Below the pieces are notes generated by a model, which ran no database searches, was not told the DNA's origin, and saw only the letters and a program-made list of their open reading frames with translations. Both the position numbers and the translations under genes were made by a program. From the NCBI GenBank assembly GCA_000437895.1, contig FR902156.1:1-12778 (forward strand): a stretch of DNA of 12,778 nucleotides, read 5' to 3'. Below, piece after piece: positions 1 through 6,393 of this stretch (positions are counted from its first letter, which is position 1; each line of letters begins with the position of its first letter). Source of the stretch: Clostridium sp. CAG:914. GTDB lineage: Bacteria; Bacillota_I; Bacilli_A; RF39; UBA660.

Positions 1-61
1 AAAAGTGCTTGACTTTTAATAGTTAGTCACCTTGAAATAATTATATATGATATTTATTTGG

Positions 62-90
62 TTTACAAGAAATTAATATTGTGTTACTAT
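62..90 (+). promoter_or_regulatory. Extended -10 promoter for the gene at 108 and uvrC
   Basis: A TTTACA -35 (62-67), a 17-bp spacer and a TACTAT -10 (85-90) preceded by TG (82-83) fit a sigma-A extended -10 promoter. The same layout recurs before the genes at 6394 and 8595. Predicted transcription start is about 97, giving a leader of only about 10 nt before ATG 108. This placement argues against the upstream GTG at 81, which lies inside the promoter. Basis: consensus seen in sequence; function inferred. Confidence 0.6.
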
Positions 91-107
91 TATTTTGGTG
101 GTTATAT

Positions 108-887
108 ATGGAATATAAATATAATAGTGATACTTTGATGCATGGTATAGGATTTAATTTTAGTAAATTTGAGAGTATTTTAAGTCATGGAATATTATCT
201 TTAGAATGTGGTAAAGCTGAAAATGTAAGAATTAATAGAAGTTTTAAAGGTCATAATAAAGATGATGAAATATCTATGGTTAGATATTTATATATAGATG
301 CTTATGATGATTTTGATATTAAGTTATTTGCTAAGGAAGGGGCTTATTATAGATATATATTAAATGGAATAAGTTTTATTGTGGAAGATGTTCAATTTGA
401 AACACAGAAAGCTCATAGGGTAGATGAGGTACTTGTTAAAAATAAAATAGAATTAGATAAAATTAAAGGGATTCAGATATCAGATAAATATAAAGATGCT
501 TTGCTTGAGGATTTATTTTATTTTCCAATGTCTAAAAATTATGAAAATATAAAAAATATAGGTGAAGAATATATAAGATATATGGCAAGTTATGGATATG
601 AAGTTAATATTAATGAATATAAAAATTTAATTAATGAATTAAGATATACTTATAATGCATTAATAGATGCTTCTAAAGAAGATATAGAAGATCTTGAAGA
701 TGATTATGAGGATGTTTTAGCAGATTTAAATGAATATATGGCACAAAATATTAGTGCTTGTTTTAGAAAAAAGTTTGGTTATGATATAACACTATATGAT
801 TTAGTAATATTTTTACGAAATAAGAATAAAGTTAATTTGCCAATATATATTATTCCTTATACAAGAGAAAAAGGGAAAGCAAAATGA
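108..887 (+). CDS. Uncharacterised protein, possible ADP-ribosyltransferase-like fold, coupled to uvrC
   Basis: A 259-residue soluble protein I do not recognise, with no signal peptide or membrane segment. The N-terminus has His12-Gly13 followed by a SILSHGILS helix/turn (23-31). A later strand-like stretch, DEVLVKNKIELDKIKGIQI, carries Glu107. This H-G / hydrophobic-SIL..GI / D-E-V-L-V order resembles the first and last conserved blocks of DarT/Tpt1-like ADP-ribosyltransferase folds. That resemblance is weak and by eye only. The C-terminal half (about 130-259) is helical and charged, with an acidic segment (EDIEDLEDDYEDVLADL). I chose ATG 108 over GTG 81 because a promoter covers 81 and a GGTGG sequence lies 6 nt before 108. 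The stop overlaps the uvrC start (ATGA), so both are probably one transcript. A role in DNA damage is only suggested by that coupling. Confidence 0.75.
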   Translation: MEYKYNSDTLMHGIGFNFSKFESILSHGILSLECGKAENVRINRSFKGHNKDDEISMVRYLYIDAYDDFDIKLFAKEGAYYRYILNGISFIVEDVQFETQKAHRVDEVLVKNKIELDKIKGIQISDKYKDALLEDLFYFPMSKNYENIKNIGEEYIRYMASYGYEVNINEYKNLINELRYTYNALIDASKEDIEDLEDDYEDVLADLNEYMAQNISACFRKKFGYDITLYDLVIFLRNKNKVNLPIYIIPYTREKGKAK

Positions 888-2650
888 TAGATGAAAAATT
901 AAAAACAACTCCTCATAAACCAGGTTGTTATTTGATGAAAGATAAAAATGGGTATATTATTTATGTTGGTAAAAGTAAAAATTTAAAAAATAGGTTAAGT
1001 TCTTACTTTAAATCTAGTCATGTTGGTAAGACAGCTATGCTTGTTAAAGATATATATGATTTTGAATATATTCTTACTAGTAGTGAAGTAGAGTCTTTAT
1101 TACTTGAAATTAATTTGATTAAAAAGTATACTCCTAAATATAATATTTTATATAAAGATGATAAATCTTATCCATATATAGAATTAACTAATGATAAGTA
1201 TCCTAGATTATTAATTGTGAGACAGATAAATCCTAAGAGAGGAAAGAATAGGTGTTTATTTGGTCCTTATCCTAATGTTTATGCTGCAAAGAAAACAGTA
1301 GAAATATTAAATAGAATATATCCTTTGAGGAAATGTAAGAATTTACCTAAGAAAGAATGTTTATATTATCATATTAATGAATGTATGGGATATTGTACTA
1401 ATAAGGTTAGTTTAGAAGAAATAGATAAGATGAGGGGAGAGATAATTTCTTTCTTTAATGGTAATTCTACGATAGTTAGGAATAAGTTAGAAGAAAAGAT
1501 GTATAAACATTCTTCTTTGTTGGAATTTGAAAAGGCTAAATATTATAAAGATTTATTGGATTATATAGATATTACTTTAGAAAAACAAAAAGTAGATGGA
1601 ATAGATAATTATAATCGTGATGTTATAGGTTATTATACGGATAATTATTATTTATCAATTAATATATTATTTATAAGAGGTGGTAAATTAATTGATAAGA
1701 AGTCTAATATATTTCCTATGATTGATACATTAGATAATGAGATAGAAACATATATATCTAATTTTTATATAGAGAATCCTACTAAGGTAAAGGAAGTTTT
1801 AACTCCTAGTATTGTAAATAATGAACTTTTGACAGAAACTTTTTCTTTTCCTTTTATTACTCCTTCTAGAGGGGTTAAGAAGAAGTTATTGGATTTGGCT
1901 TATGAAAATGCTAGTGTTTATTATAATGAGCAGATTACTATTCTTGAAAATGATGAAGATAAAAGAAAGAATACTTTAAATGAATTAGCTAAGGTTCTTA
2001 ATATTCCTAAGGTAGATAGAATTGAATTGTTTGATAATTCTAATTTGTTTGGTAATTTTAATGTTTCAGGGATGGTTGTTTTTATAGGTGGAAAGAAAGC
2101 ACCACAAGAATATAGAAAATATAAAATATCTGTAGATAAGAATGATGACTATAATACTATGAAGGAAGTTATTTATCGTAGATATTTTAGAGTACTTAAG
2201 GATGATTTGGTTCGTCCTGATTTGATAATTGTAGATGGTGGTGTTAATCAAATAAATGCTTGTAAAGATATTATTAGTAGTCTTGGTCTTGATATACCTA
2301 TATGTGGACTTAAAAAAGATAATCATCATAGTACTAATACTTTAATTACAGAAGATTTAAAAGAAATAGATTTAAAGAAAGATAGTGATTTATTTTTGTT
2401 TTTAACTAAAATGCAAGATGAAGTACATAGATACACTATTAGTTATCATAAACAAATTAGAAGTAAGGGGGCACTTAGTAGTATTTTAGATAATATTCCT
2501 GGTATTGGTGAAGTTAGAAAGAAGAAAATATTAAAGAAATATAAGACGATAAGTTCTATTAAAGATGCTAGTATTTCTGAATTAGAAGAGATACTACCTC
2601 ATGATGTTGCTAAAAACTTTTATGATTATATACGAAAAGAAGATGTTTAA
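884..2650 (+). CDS. uvrC: UvrABC excinuclease subunit C
   Basis: UvrC makes the 3' and 5' incisions around a lesion held by UvrB in nucleotide excision repair. At 588 residues it has normal family length. Domains in order: GIY-YIG nuclease (about 10-90) with GCYLMKD (14-20), YVGKSKNLKNRL (27-38, Arg37 as the conserved arginine) and a likely catalytic Glu75; UVR/UvrB-binding helices (about 197-232); RNase H-like 5' nuclease with FDNSN (Asp384), IVDGG (Asp451) and DEVHR (His515); and C-terminal tandem helix-hairpin-helix (about 540-585) starting at IPGIGEVRKKKIL. All key residues appear intact. A GGGAAAG Shine-Dalgarno (873-879) precedes ATG 884, which overlaps the preceding stop. No convincing intrinsic terminator follows, but a new promoter begins within 40 bp. 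Confidence 0.98.
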   Translation: MIDEKLKTTPHKPGCYLMKDKNGYIIYVGKSKNLKNRLSSYFKSSHVGKTAMLVKDIYDFEYILTSSEVESLLLEINLIKKYTPKYNILYKDDKSYPYIELTNDKYPRLLIVRQINPKRGKNRCLFGPYPNVYAAKKTVEILNRIYPLRKCKNLPKKECLYYHINECMGYCTNKVSLEEIDKMRGEIISFFNGNSTIVRNKLEEKMYKHSSLLEFEKAKYYKDLLDYIDITLEKQKVDGIDNYNRDVIGYYTDNYYLSINILFIRGGKLIDKKSNIFPMIDTLDNEIETYISNFYIENPTKVKEVLTPSIVNNELLTETFSFPFITPSRGVKKKLLDLAYENASVYYNEQITILENDEDKRKNTLNELAKVLNIPKVDRIELFDNSNLFGNFNVSGMVVFIGGKKAPQEYRKYKISVDKNDDYNTMKEVIYRRYFRVLKDDLVRPDLIIVDGGVNQINACKDIISSLGLDIPICGLKKDNHHSTNTLITEDLKEIDLKKDSDLFLFLTKMQDEVHRYTISYHKQIRSKGALSSILDNIPGIGEVRKKKILKKYKTISSIKDASISELEEILPHDVAKNFYDYIRKEDV

Positions 2651-2688
2651 TATAATCTTTTTCTTTTTTGTTAGTATATAAAATTGTC

Positions 2689-2717
2689 TTTTCAAAATTA
2701 TTTTTTTATGCTATAAT
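2689..2717 (+). promoter_or_regulatory. Extended -10 promoter for the membrane protein-holA unit
   Basis: The -35 is TTTTCA (2689-2694), 4 of 6 matches to TTGACA. A 17-bp spacer follows, then a perfect TATAAT (2712-2717) with TG at 2709-2710. It lies between uvrC and the gene at 2747, whose Shine-Dalgarno is GAAGGGAA (2732-2739). Function inferred from consensus. Confidence 0.72.
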
Positions 2718-2746
2718 CAACATATAAGAATGAAGGGAATGATACT

Positions 2747-3592
2747 ATGATAGGTAAGACATTGAAAATGGTTAATAATGATTTATCTGGTGTTAGTGAT
2801 ACTAGGTATATTAATGTTTTTTGTTGCTTTAGGGATATGAAATATGGTAATGAATATATAATATATTGTTATGTTGGGGAATATGCTAAGAATGTCTTAT
2901 ATTGTGGTTCTGTTCATTTTAAAGATAATTCTTTGGTGGTTTTTTCTATTAAGAAAGAAAATGAGAAGATAGTTTTAGATTTTATAAATAGGTTACTAAG
3001 TAATAGTTATTCTTCTATGTATCAAATATTAGATATACGTAATATGTTAAAACTAGAAATAGTATCTTCTAATAATTTGGAGATGGATCATACTGTTATA
3101 GAGAAACTGGATGTTTTATCTATACCTAATAAGAAGGAAGAAGAATTAGTGAAAGAAAGGGAAAAGAAACCTATATTTCTTTATATTTTACTTGTGTTAC
3201 TTATTGTTTTGTTTTTTGGAGCTTTATATTTTTATTTTAATATGGATAAATATGAGAAAAAAGCAATAGTTTTAAATTGTACGACTAATTTATATAATGA
3301 AGATATTGATGTATGGTATACTAGTGATATGGTTATTAATTTTGAATTAGATGATGTTACTGTTAAGAATATTATGGAAGTTAATACTTATAATTTTACT
3401 ACGGATGAGTATAATGCTATTGTTAATTATGAAGATATAGAAGAGTTATTTATGGGTTATGCTATTACTAATGATAAGGATAATTATAGGTTAATTCTTA
3501 AGAGGGATATAAGTACTATAATTAATACATATAGGGAAATAAGGGAGTTTTATGAGAAAAAGGGATATGTTTGTCAAGAAGGAAAGATTTGA
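2747..3592 (+). CDS. Unknown single-pass membrane protein upstream of holA
   Basis: A 281-residue protein of no family I can name. Residues 1-141 are probably cytoplasmic, with an N-terminal alpha/beta-looking domain and a lysine/glutamate-rich linker (about 126-141). A single 22-residue hydrophobic segment (143-164) follows. The positive linker on its N-side predicts that the C-terminal 115 residues lie outside the membrane. That outer domain has exactly two cysteines, Cys178 near its start and Cys276 near its end, which could form a disulfide. Its small beta-rich look, ending in a GYVCQ motif, loosely recalls DUF1307-type lipoprotein domains, but this is a guess. The start is well supported by GAAGGGAA 7 nt upstream and a promoter at 2689-2717. 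The gene is 2 nt from holA and must be co-transcribed with it. Confidence 0.85.
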   Translation: MIGKTLKMVNNDLSGVSDTRYINVFCCFRDMKYGNEYIIYCYVGEYAKNVLYCGSVHFKDNSLVVFSIKKENEKIVLDFINRLLSNSYSSMYQILDIRNMLKLEIVSSNNLEMDHTVIEKLDVLSIPNKKEEELVKEREKKPIFLYILLVLLIVLFFGALYFYFNMDKYEKKAIVLNCTTNLYNEDIDVWYTSDMVINFELDDVTVKNIMEVNTYNFTTDEYNAIVNYEDIEELFMGYAITNDKDNYRLILKRDISTIINTYREIREFYEKKGYVCQEGKI

Positions 3593-3594
3593 TA

Positions 3595-4539
3595 ATGAAA
3601 GAAGTATATAATGTTTATTTGATTACTGGTAGTAATGATAGTGTTATTAATAATACTGTTTCTGATATATTAAAACAAGTTAATTGTGATGATAATAATA
3701 AAATAATATATAATTTAAAGGAAAATACAATAAGTGATGTTATAGAAGAGGCTAATACGGTTAGTTTGTTTAGGAGTAATAAGGTTATTCTTGTTTATTC
3801 TTCTAGTATAGATAAATTGGATGATGAAGAACTTATTATGTATTTAAATAATTATAATAAGGATGTTTATTTGATATTTATTGTAGAGAAGAGTGATGCT
3901 AGGAAGAAGATAGTTAAACTTATTAATGAGAAGGGTATTTCTATTGATTCTGATAATGTTGATAAGAGTTATAATAAGAATTATGTTGTTAGTTATTTAA
4001 AAGATAATGGTTATAAGATGAATAGTAATGTTATAGAATGTTTTTTATCTAGAGTTAGTGATAATATAAATGATATTAGAAATGAATTAGATAAATTATT
4101 TATATATAAACTTGATGATAAGAATATTTCTTTGGATGATGTTAAGTTAATTACTTATGATAATACAGATAATATTATTTATGAATTTACTAATGCTTTG
4201 TTAGAGAAAGATGAGAATAAGGCTATTTCTATGTATCATAGTTTTATAGATAGTAATATGGCTATAGATTATATATTGGCTTCTATTTATAATTCGTATA
4301 AAACTTTATATCAAATTAAGGAATTAAATAAAAATAATTCTATTAGGGATATATCAAAAACTATAGGTAAGAAAGAATATTATGTAGAGAAAATGCTATA
4401 TCGTAGTATGAATTATAATGATAATGAGTTACTTGATATAATTCATACTTTGGCTATGATAGATAAGAATTATAAATCGGGATTATGTAATCCAGTTATG
4501 GAAGTAGAACTATTCATTCTTGGAAAATTAAATGTGTAA
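3595..4539 (+). CDS. holA: DNA polymerase III subunit delta
   Basis: HolA opens the beta sliding clamp as part of the clamp-loader complex during replication. The 314-residue protein shows the family pattern: an opening strand VYLITGSND in place of an active Walker P-loop, then EEANTVSLFRSNKVILVYSS (the conserved A.T.SLF...K.I.V block). A mid-domain follows with helices around SRVSDNINDIRNELDKL, and then a C-terminal helical collar containing a conserved-type ISMYHSFIDSN and DYILASIYNSYKTLYQI. Delta lacks ATPase activity in the family, consistent with no P-loop here. I chose ATG 3595, not the in-frame TTG at 3571. It puts the canonical start just before the first strand, and an AAGAAGGA Shine-Dalgarno lies at 3576-3583. 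It starts 2 nt after the membrane protein's stop and ends just before a terminator. The usual neighbour rpsT is absent. Confidence 0.9.
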   Translation: MKEVYNVYLITGSNDSVINNTVSDILKQVNCDDNNKIIYNLKENTISDVIEEANTVSLFRSNKVILVYSSSIDKLDDEELIMYLNNYNKDVYLIFIVEKSDARKKIVKLINEKGISIDSDNVDKSYNKNYVVSYLKDNGYKMNSNVIECFLSRVSDNINDIRNELDKLFIYKLDDKNISLDDVKLITYDNTDNIIYEFTNALLEKDENKAISMYHSFIDSNMAIDYILASIYNSYKTLYQIKELNKNNSIRDISKTIGKKEYYVEKMLYRSMNYNDNELLDIIHTLAMIDKNYKSGLCNPVMEVELFILGKLNV

Positions 4540-4548
4540 AGTACAAAT

Positions 4549-4574
4549 AAAACTATTTACAAATAGTTTTTTTT
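4549..4574 (+). terminator. Intrinsic terminator after holA
   Basis: A 9-bp perfect stem pairs 4549-4557 (AAAACTATT) with 4562-4570 (AATAGTTTT). The loop is TACA (4558-4561), and eight T residues run from 4567 to 4574. The stem is AT-rich with a single G-C pair, so termination may be partial. The loop overlaps the -35 of the mraZ promoter. Confidence 0.72.
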
Positions 4575-4584
4575 GTTATAGAAT
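4556..4584 (+). promoter_or_regulatory. mraZ operon promoter, nested in the holA terminator
   Basis: TTTACA (4556-4561), a 17-bp spacer and TAGAAT (4579-4584) match the spacing of the other promoters in the window but lack the TG extension. The -35 lies in the loop side of the holA terminator hairpin. A second possible -10, TATAAT at 4584-4589, has no good -35 at normal spacing. Either gives a start at about 4590-4596, next to or inside the first MraZ box. Confidence 0.55.
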
Positions 4585-4591
4585 ATAATTG

Positions 4592-4618
4592 CAAGTGGCA
4601 CAAAGTGGTAGAAAGTGG
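4592..4618 (+). promoter_or_regulatory. MraZ operator: three AAAGTGG boxes at 10-bp period
   Basis: Three direct repeats, CAAGTGG (4592-4598), AAAGTGG (4602-4608) and AAAGTGG (4612-4618), start exactly 10 bp apart. They therefore face the same side of the helix. They lie between the promoter and the mraZ start and run into the Shine-Dalgarno. Known MraZ sites are arrays of short G-rich direct repeats (TGGG-type in E. coli, AAAGTG-type in mollicutes) upstream of mraZ. Autoregulation of the cluster by MraZ is inferred from this match. Confidence 0.85.
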
Positions 4619-4626
4619 GGGATAAT

Positions 4627-5070
4627 ATGTTAATTGGAGAATATCATCATAATATTGATGAAAAGGGAAGATTAATTATACCAGCTAAGTATCGTGAAGA
4701 AATTGGTTCATCTTTTGTTGTTACTAAAGGCTTAGATGGATGTCTCTATGTTTATTCTTTACATGAATGGGAAAGAATAACTTCTAAATTAAAAACTCTA
4801 CCATTTACTAAGAAATCAGCTAGAACTTTTACAAGATTTTTATTATCGGGTGCTTCAATTTGCGAATTTGATAAACAAGGTAGAATAAATTTAGTTTCTT
4901 CTTTAACAGAATATGCGGGTTTAAAAAAAGAATGTGTTATTATTGGGGTAAATGATCGTCTAGAAATTTGGGATTTAGATAAGTTTAATAATCTAATGTC
5001 TGAGAATGAAAGTGAACTTGATAGCATTGCTGAGGGTTTATTTGAGGGGGATTTTGATTTTAATGCATAA
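4627..5070 (+). CDS. mraZ: Transcriptional regulator MraZ
   Basis: MraZ is a ring-forming DNA-binding protein that controls the dcw cluster. The 147-residue protein has the two expected SpoVT-AbrB-like halves. The first begins IGEYHHNIDEKGRLIIPAKYR with the DxxGR signature at Asp11-Arg15. The second has a matching FDKQGRINL segment at about residue 80. The acidic tail (ESELDSIAEGLFEGDFDF) is longer and more acidic than its core. I chose ATG 4627 because family members begin M-x-x-GEYxHxID and a GGGGG Shine-Dalgarno (4617-4621) lies 5 nt upstream. The in-frame GTG at 4615 sits inside the third MraZ box. The protein probably binds the three boxes just upstream of its own gene. Its last codons overlap rsmH by 8 bp. 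Confidence 0.97.
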   Translation: MLIGEYHHNIDEKGRLIIPAKYREEIGSSFVVTKGLDGCLYVYSLHEWERITSKLKTLPFTKKSARTFTRFLLSGASICEFDKQGRINLVSSLTEYAGLKKECVIIGVNDRLEIWDLDKFNNLMSENESELDSIAEGLFEGDFDFNA

Positions 5071-5986
5071 GAGTGTATTACTTTTAGAAGTTATTAATTA
5101 TTTAAATGTTAAAGAAGATGGAATTTATGTTGATGCTACTTTGGGTTATGGGGGGCATAGTTCTTTAATTTTAAAAAGTTTAAGAAGTGGGCATCTATAC
5201 GCAATTGATCAGGATGAGATGGCTATAGAGAGTAGTCGTGAGAGACTTAGTAAAGTTAGTGATAATTATACGATAATTAAAGCTAACTTTGCTAATATGA
5301 AAGATGAGTTAAATAAGAGGGGGATAACTAGTGTAGATGGAATAATATTTGACTTAGGTGTATCTAGTCCACAGCTTGATAATAGTGAAAGAGGGTTTAG
5401 TTTTCATAATGATGCTATACTTGATATGCGAATGGATAGAGATAATGAATTAGATGCTAAATATGTTGTTAATAATTATTCGTATGATGAGTTAGTTAGG
5501 ATACTAAGAGATTATGGTGAAGAGAAGTATGCTAGTAGTATAGCTAGAAATATTGTTTTGGAAAGAGAAAAGGAAGAAATAGTTACGACATTTGAACTTG
5601 TAGATATTATAAAGAGGAGTATGCCTCAAAGAGAATTAAAAGGGCATCATCCGGCAAGGAAGACATTTCAAGCTATACGAATAGAAGTAAATCATGAATT
5701 AGATGTTTTGAAGGTGGCTTTAGAGGATAGTATTGATTTACTTAAAGTTGGTGGAAGATTATGTGTTATAACTTTCCATTCTAAAGAAGATAAAATAGTG
5801 AAAGATATTTTTAAGAAGTATAGTGAAGTTAGTAATGAATTAAAAGGATTACCTTTTATACCTGAGGAGTATAGTCCTCGTATAAAGATAATAGAAAGTA
5901 ATTTGACTCCTAGTCAAGAAGAATTGTTAGATAATAATAGGGCTAGAAGTGCTAAACTTAGAGTAATAGAGAAAGTAAGGGAATGA
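5063..5986 (+). CDS. rsmH: 16S rRNA (cytosine(1402)-N(4))-methyltransferase RsmH
   Basis: RsmH (MraW) uses S-adenosylmethionine to methylate N4 of C1402 in the decoding centre of 16S rRNA. The 307-residue protein has family length. Visible motifs in order: MHKSVLLLEVINYL (1-14), the SAM-binding YVDATLGYGGHS (22-33), IDQDEMAI, FDLGVSSPQLDNSERGFSF, LDMRMD, the substrate-domain HHPARKTFQAIRIEVNHEL, and the C-terminal VITFHSKEDKIVK. The start at 5063 is fixed by family homology. It overlaps the mraZ stop by 8 bp, implying translational coupling; a G5 tract at 5046-5050 may act as a distant Shine-Dalgarno. It stands second in the mraZ-rsmH-ftsL unit, the usual order. Confidence 0.98.
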   Translation: MHKSVLLLEVINYLNVKEDGIYVDATLGYGGHSSLILKSLRSGHLYAIDQDEMAIESSRERLSKVSDNYTIIKANFANMKDELNKRGITSVDGIIFDLGVSSPQLDNSERGFSFHNDAILDMRMDRDNELDAKYVVNNYSYDELVRILRDYGEEKYASSIARNIVLEREKEEIVTTFELVDIIKRSMPQRELKGHHPARKTFQAIRIEVNHELDVLKVALEDSIDLLKVGGRLCVITFHSKEDKIVKDIFKKYSEVSNELKGLPFIPEEYSPRIKIIESNLTPSQEELLDNNRARSAKLRVIEKVRE

Positions 5987-5990
5987 TATT

Positions 5991-6281
5991 ATGACTAAAA
6001 AGAAGAATAATAGGGTGTCTAAGATAGAAAGATTTATGTATAAATCATTTATATTTATGTCATTGATTTTGGTTGTGGGTATTATTTTAACAAAAGCTAC
6101 TTTGAGCCAAGTTAATTTAGAAGTACAAAAATTAAATAATAAAATAAAAAGTCAAAAAGAAGATAATCAAAGTTTAGTTATGAAAATTAATGAGATGGTT
6201 TCTTTAGAAAATATTCAAGAAGTAAGTAATGAGTATGGACTTGCTTATATAAATGATAATATTAAAACAATTACTGAATAA
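5991..6281 (+). CDS. ftsL: FtsL-like cell division protein
   Basis: A 96-residue bitopic protein: a basic cytoplasmic N-terminus (KKKNNR), one membrane segment (about 17-36, SFIFMSLILVVGIILTKATL) and an extracytoplasmic coiled coil (about 42-72) with regularly spaced Leu/Ile/Val and Asn/Lys/Gln. FtsL is poorly conserved in sequence, so the call rests on size, topology and position directly after rsmH. In the family it pairs with DivIC/FtsB in the septal FtsQLB complex that activates FtsW-FtsI. The start has AAGGGA (5977-5982) 8 nt upstream, and the gene lies 4 nt after the rsmH stop. It is followed by a terminator, so it ends this transcription unit. A DivIC-type identity is the main alternative. 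Confidence 0.82.
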   Translation: MTKKKNNRVSKIERFMYKSFIFMSLILVVGIILTKATLSQVNLEVQKLNNKIKSQKEDNQSLVMKINEMVSLENIQEVSNEYGLAYINDNIKTITE

Positions 6282-6288
6282 ATAATAG

Positions 6289-6318
6289 TACTCTAGAAGA
6301 AACTAGAGTATTTTATTT
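6289..6318 (+). terminator. Intrinsic terminator between ftsL and the penicillin-binding protein
   Basis: An 8-bp perfect stem pairs TACTCTAG (6289-6296) with CTAGAGTA (6303-6310) around an AAGAAA loop. It is followed by TTTTATTT (6311-6318), and a G-U plus an A-T pair can extend the stem. This separates mraZ-rsmH-ftsL from the next gene, which has its own promoter. Confidence 0.8.
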
Positions 6319-6327
6319 AGATAATTA

Positions 6328-6356
6328 TTTACATAATATATTGGTACTGGTATAAT
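6328..6356 (+). promoter_or_regulatory. Strong extended -10 promoter for the penicillin-binding protein gene
   Basis: TTTACA (6328-6333), exactly 17 bp, then a perfect TATAAT (6351-6356) with TG at 6348-6349. This is the best promoter match in the window. It lies just downstream of the ftsL terminator, so the transpeptidase gene can be expressed separately from mraZ-rsmH-ftsL. Confidence 0.85.
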
Positions 6357-6393
6357 TATTATAGTATGCTATGGAGAGGAATAGTGGTTTTAT

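Noticed and set aside
81..107. An earlier GTG start for the first gene, adding nine hydrophobic residues
   Set aside because: It lies inside the predicted -10 region of the promoter and has no Shine-Dalgarno; ATG 108 has a GGTGG at good distance.
2066..2329. Open frames on the minus strand inside uvrC, and similarly at 4752-5027, 9378-9698, 11501-11719 and 12325-12570
   Set aside because: They lie antisense to clear genes or the transposase relic, lack ribosome sites and look like composition-driven shadows.
2651..2711. Terminator for uvrC
   Set aside because: The region is T-rich but I could find no stem longer than about 4 bp before a T run.
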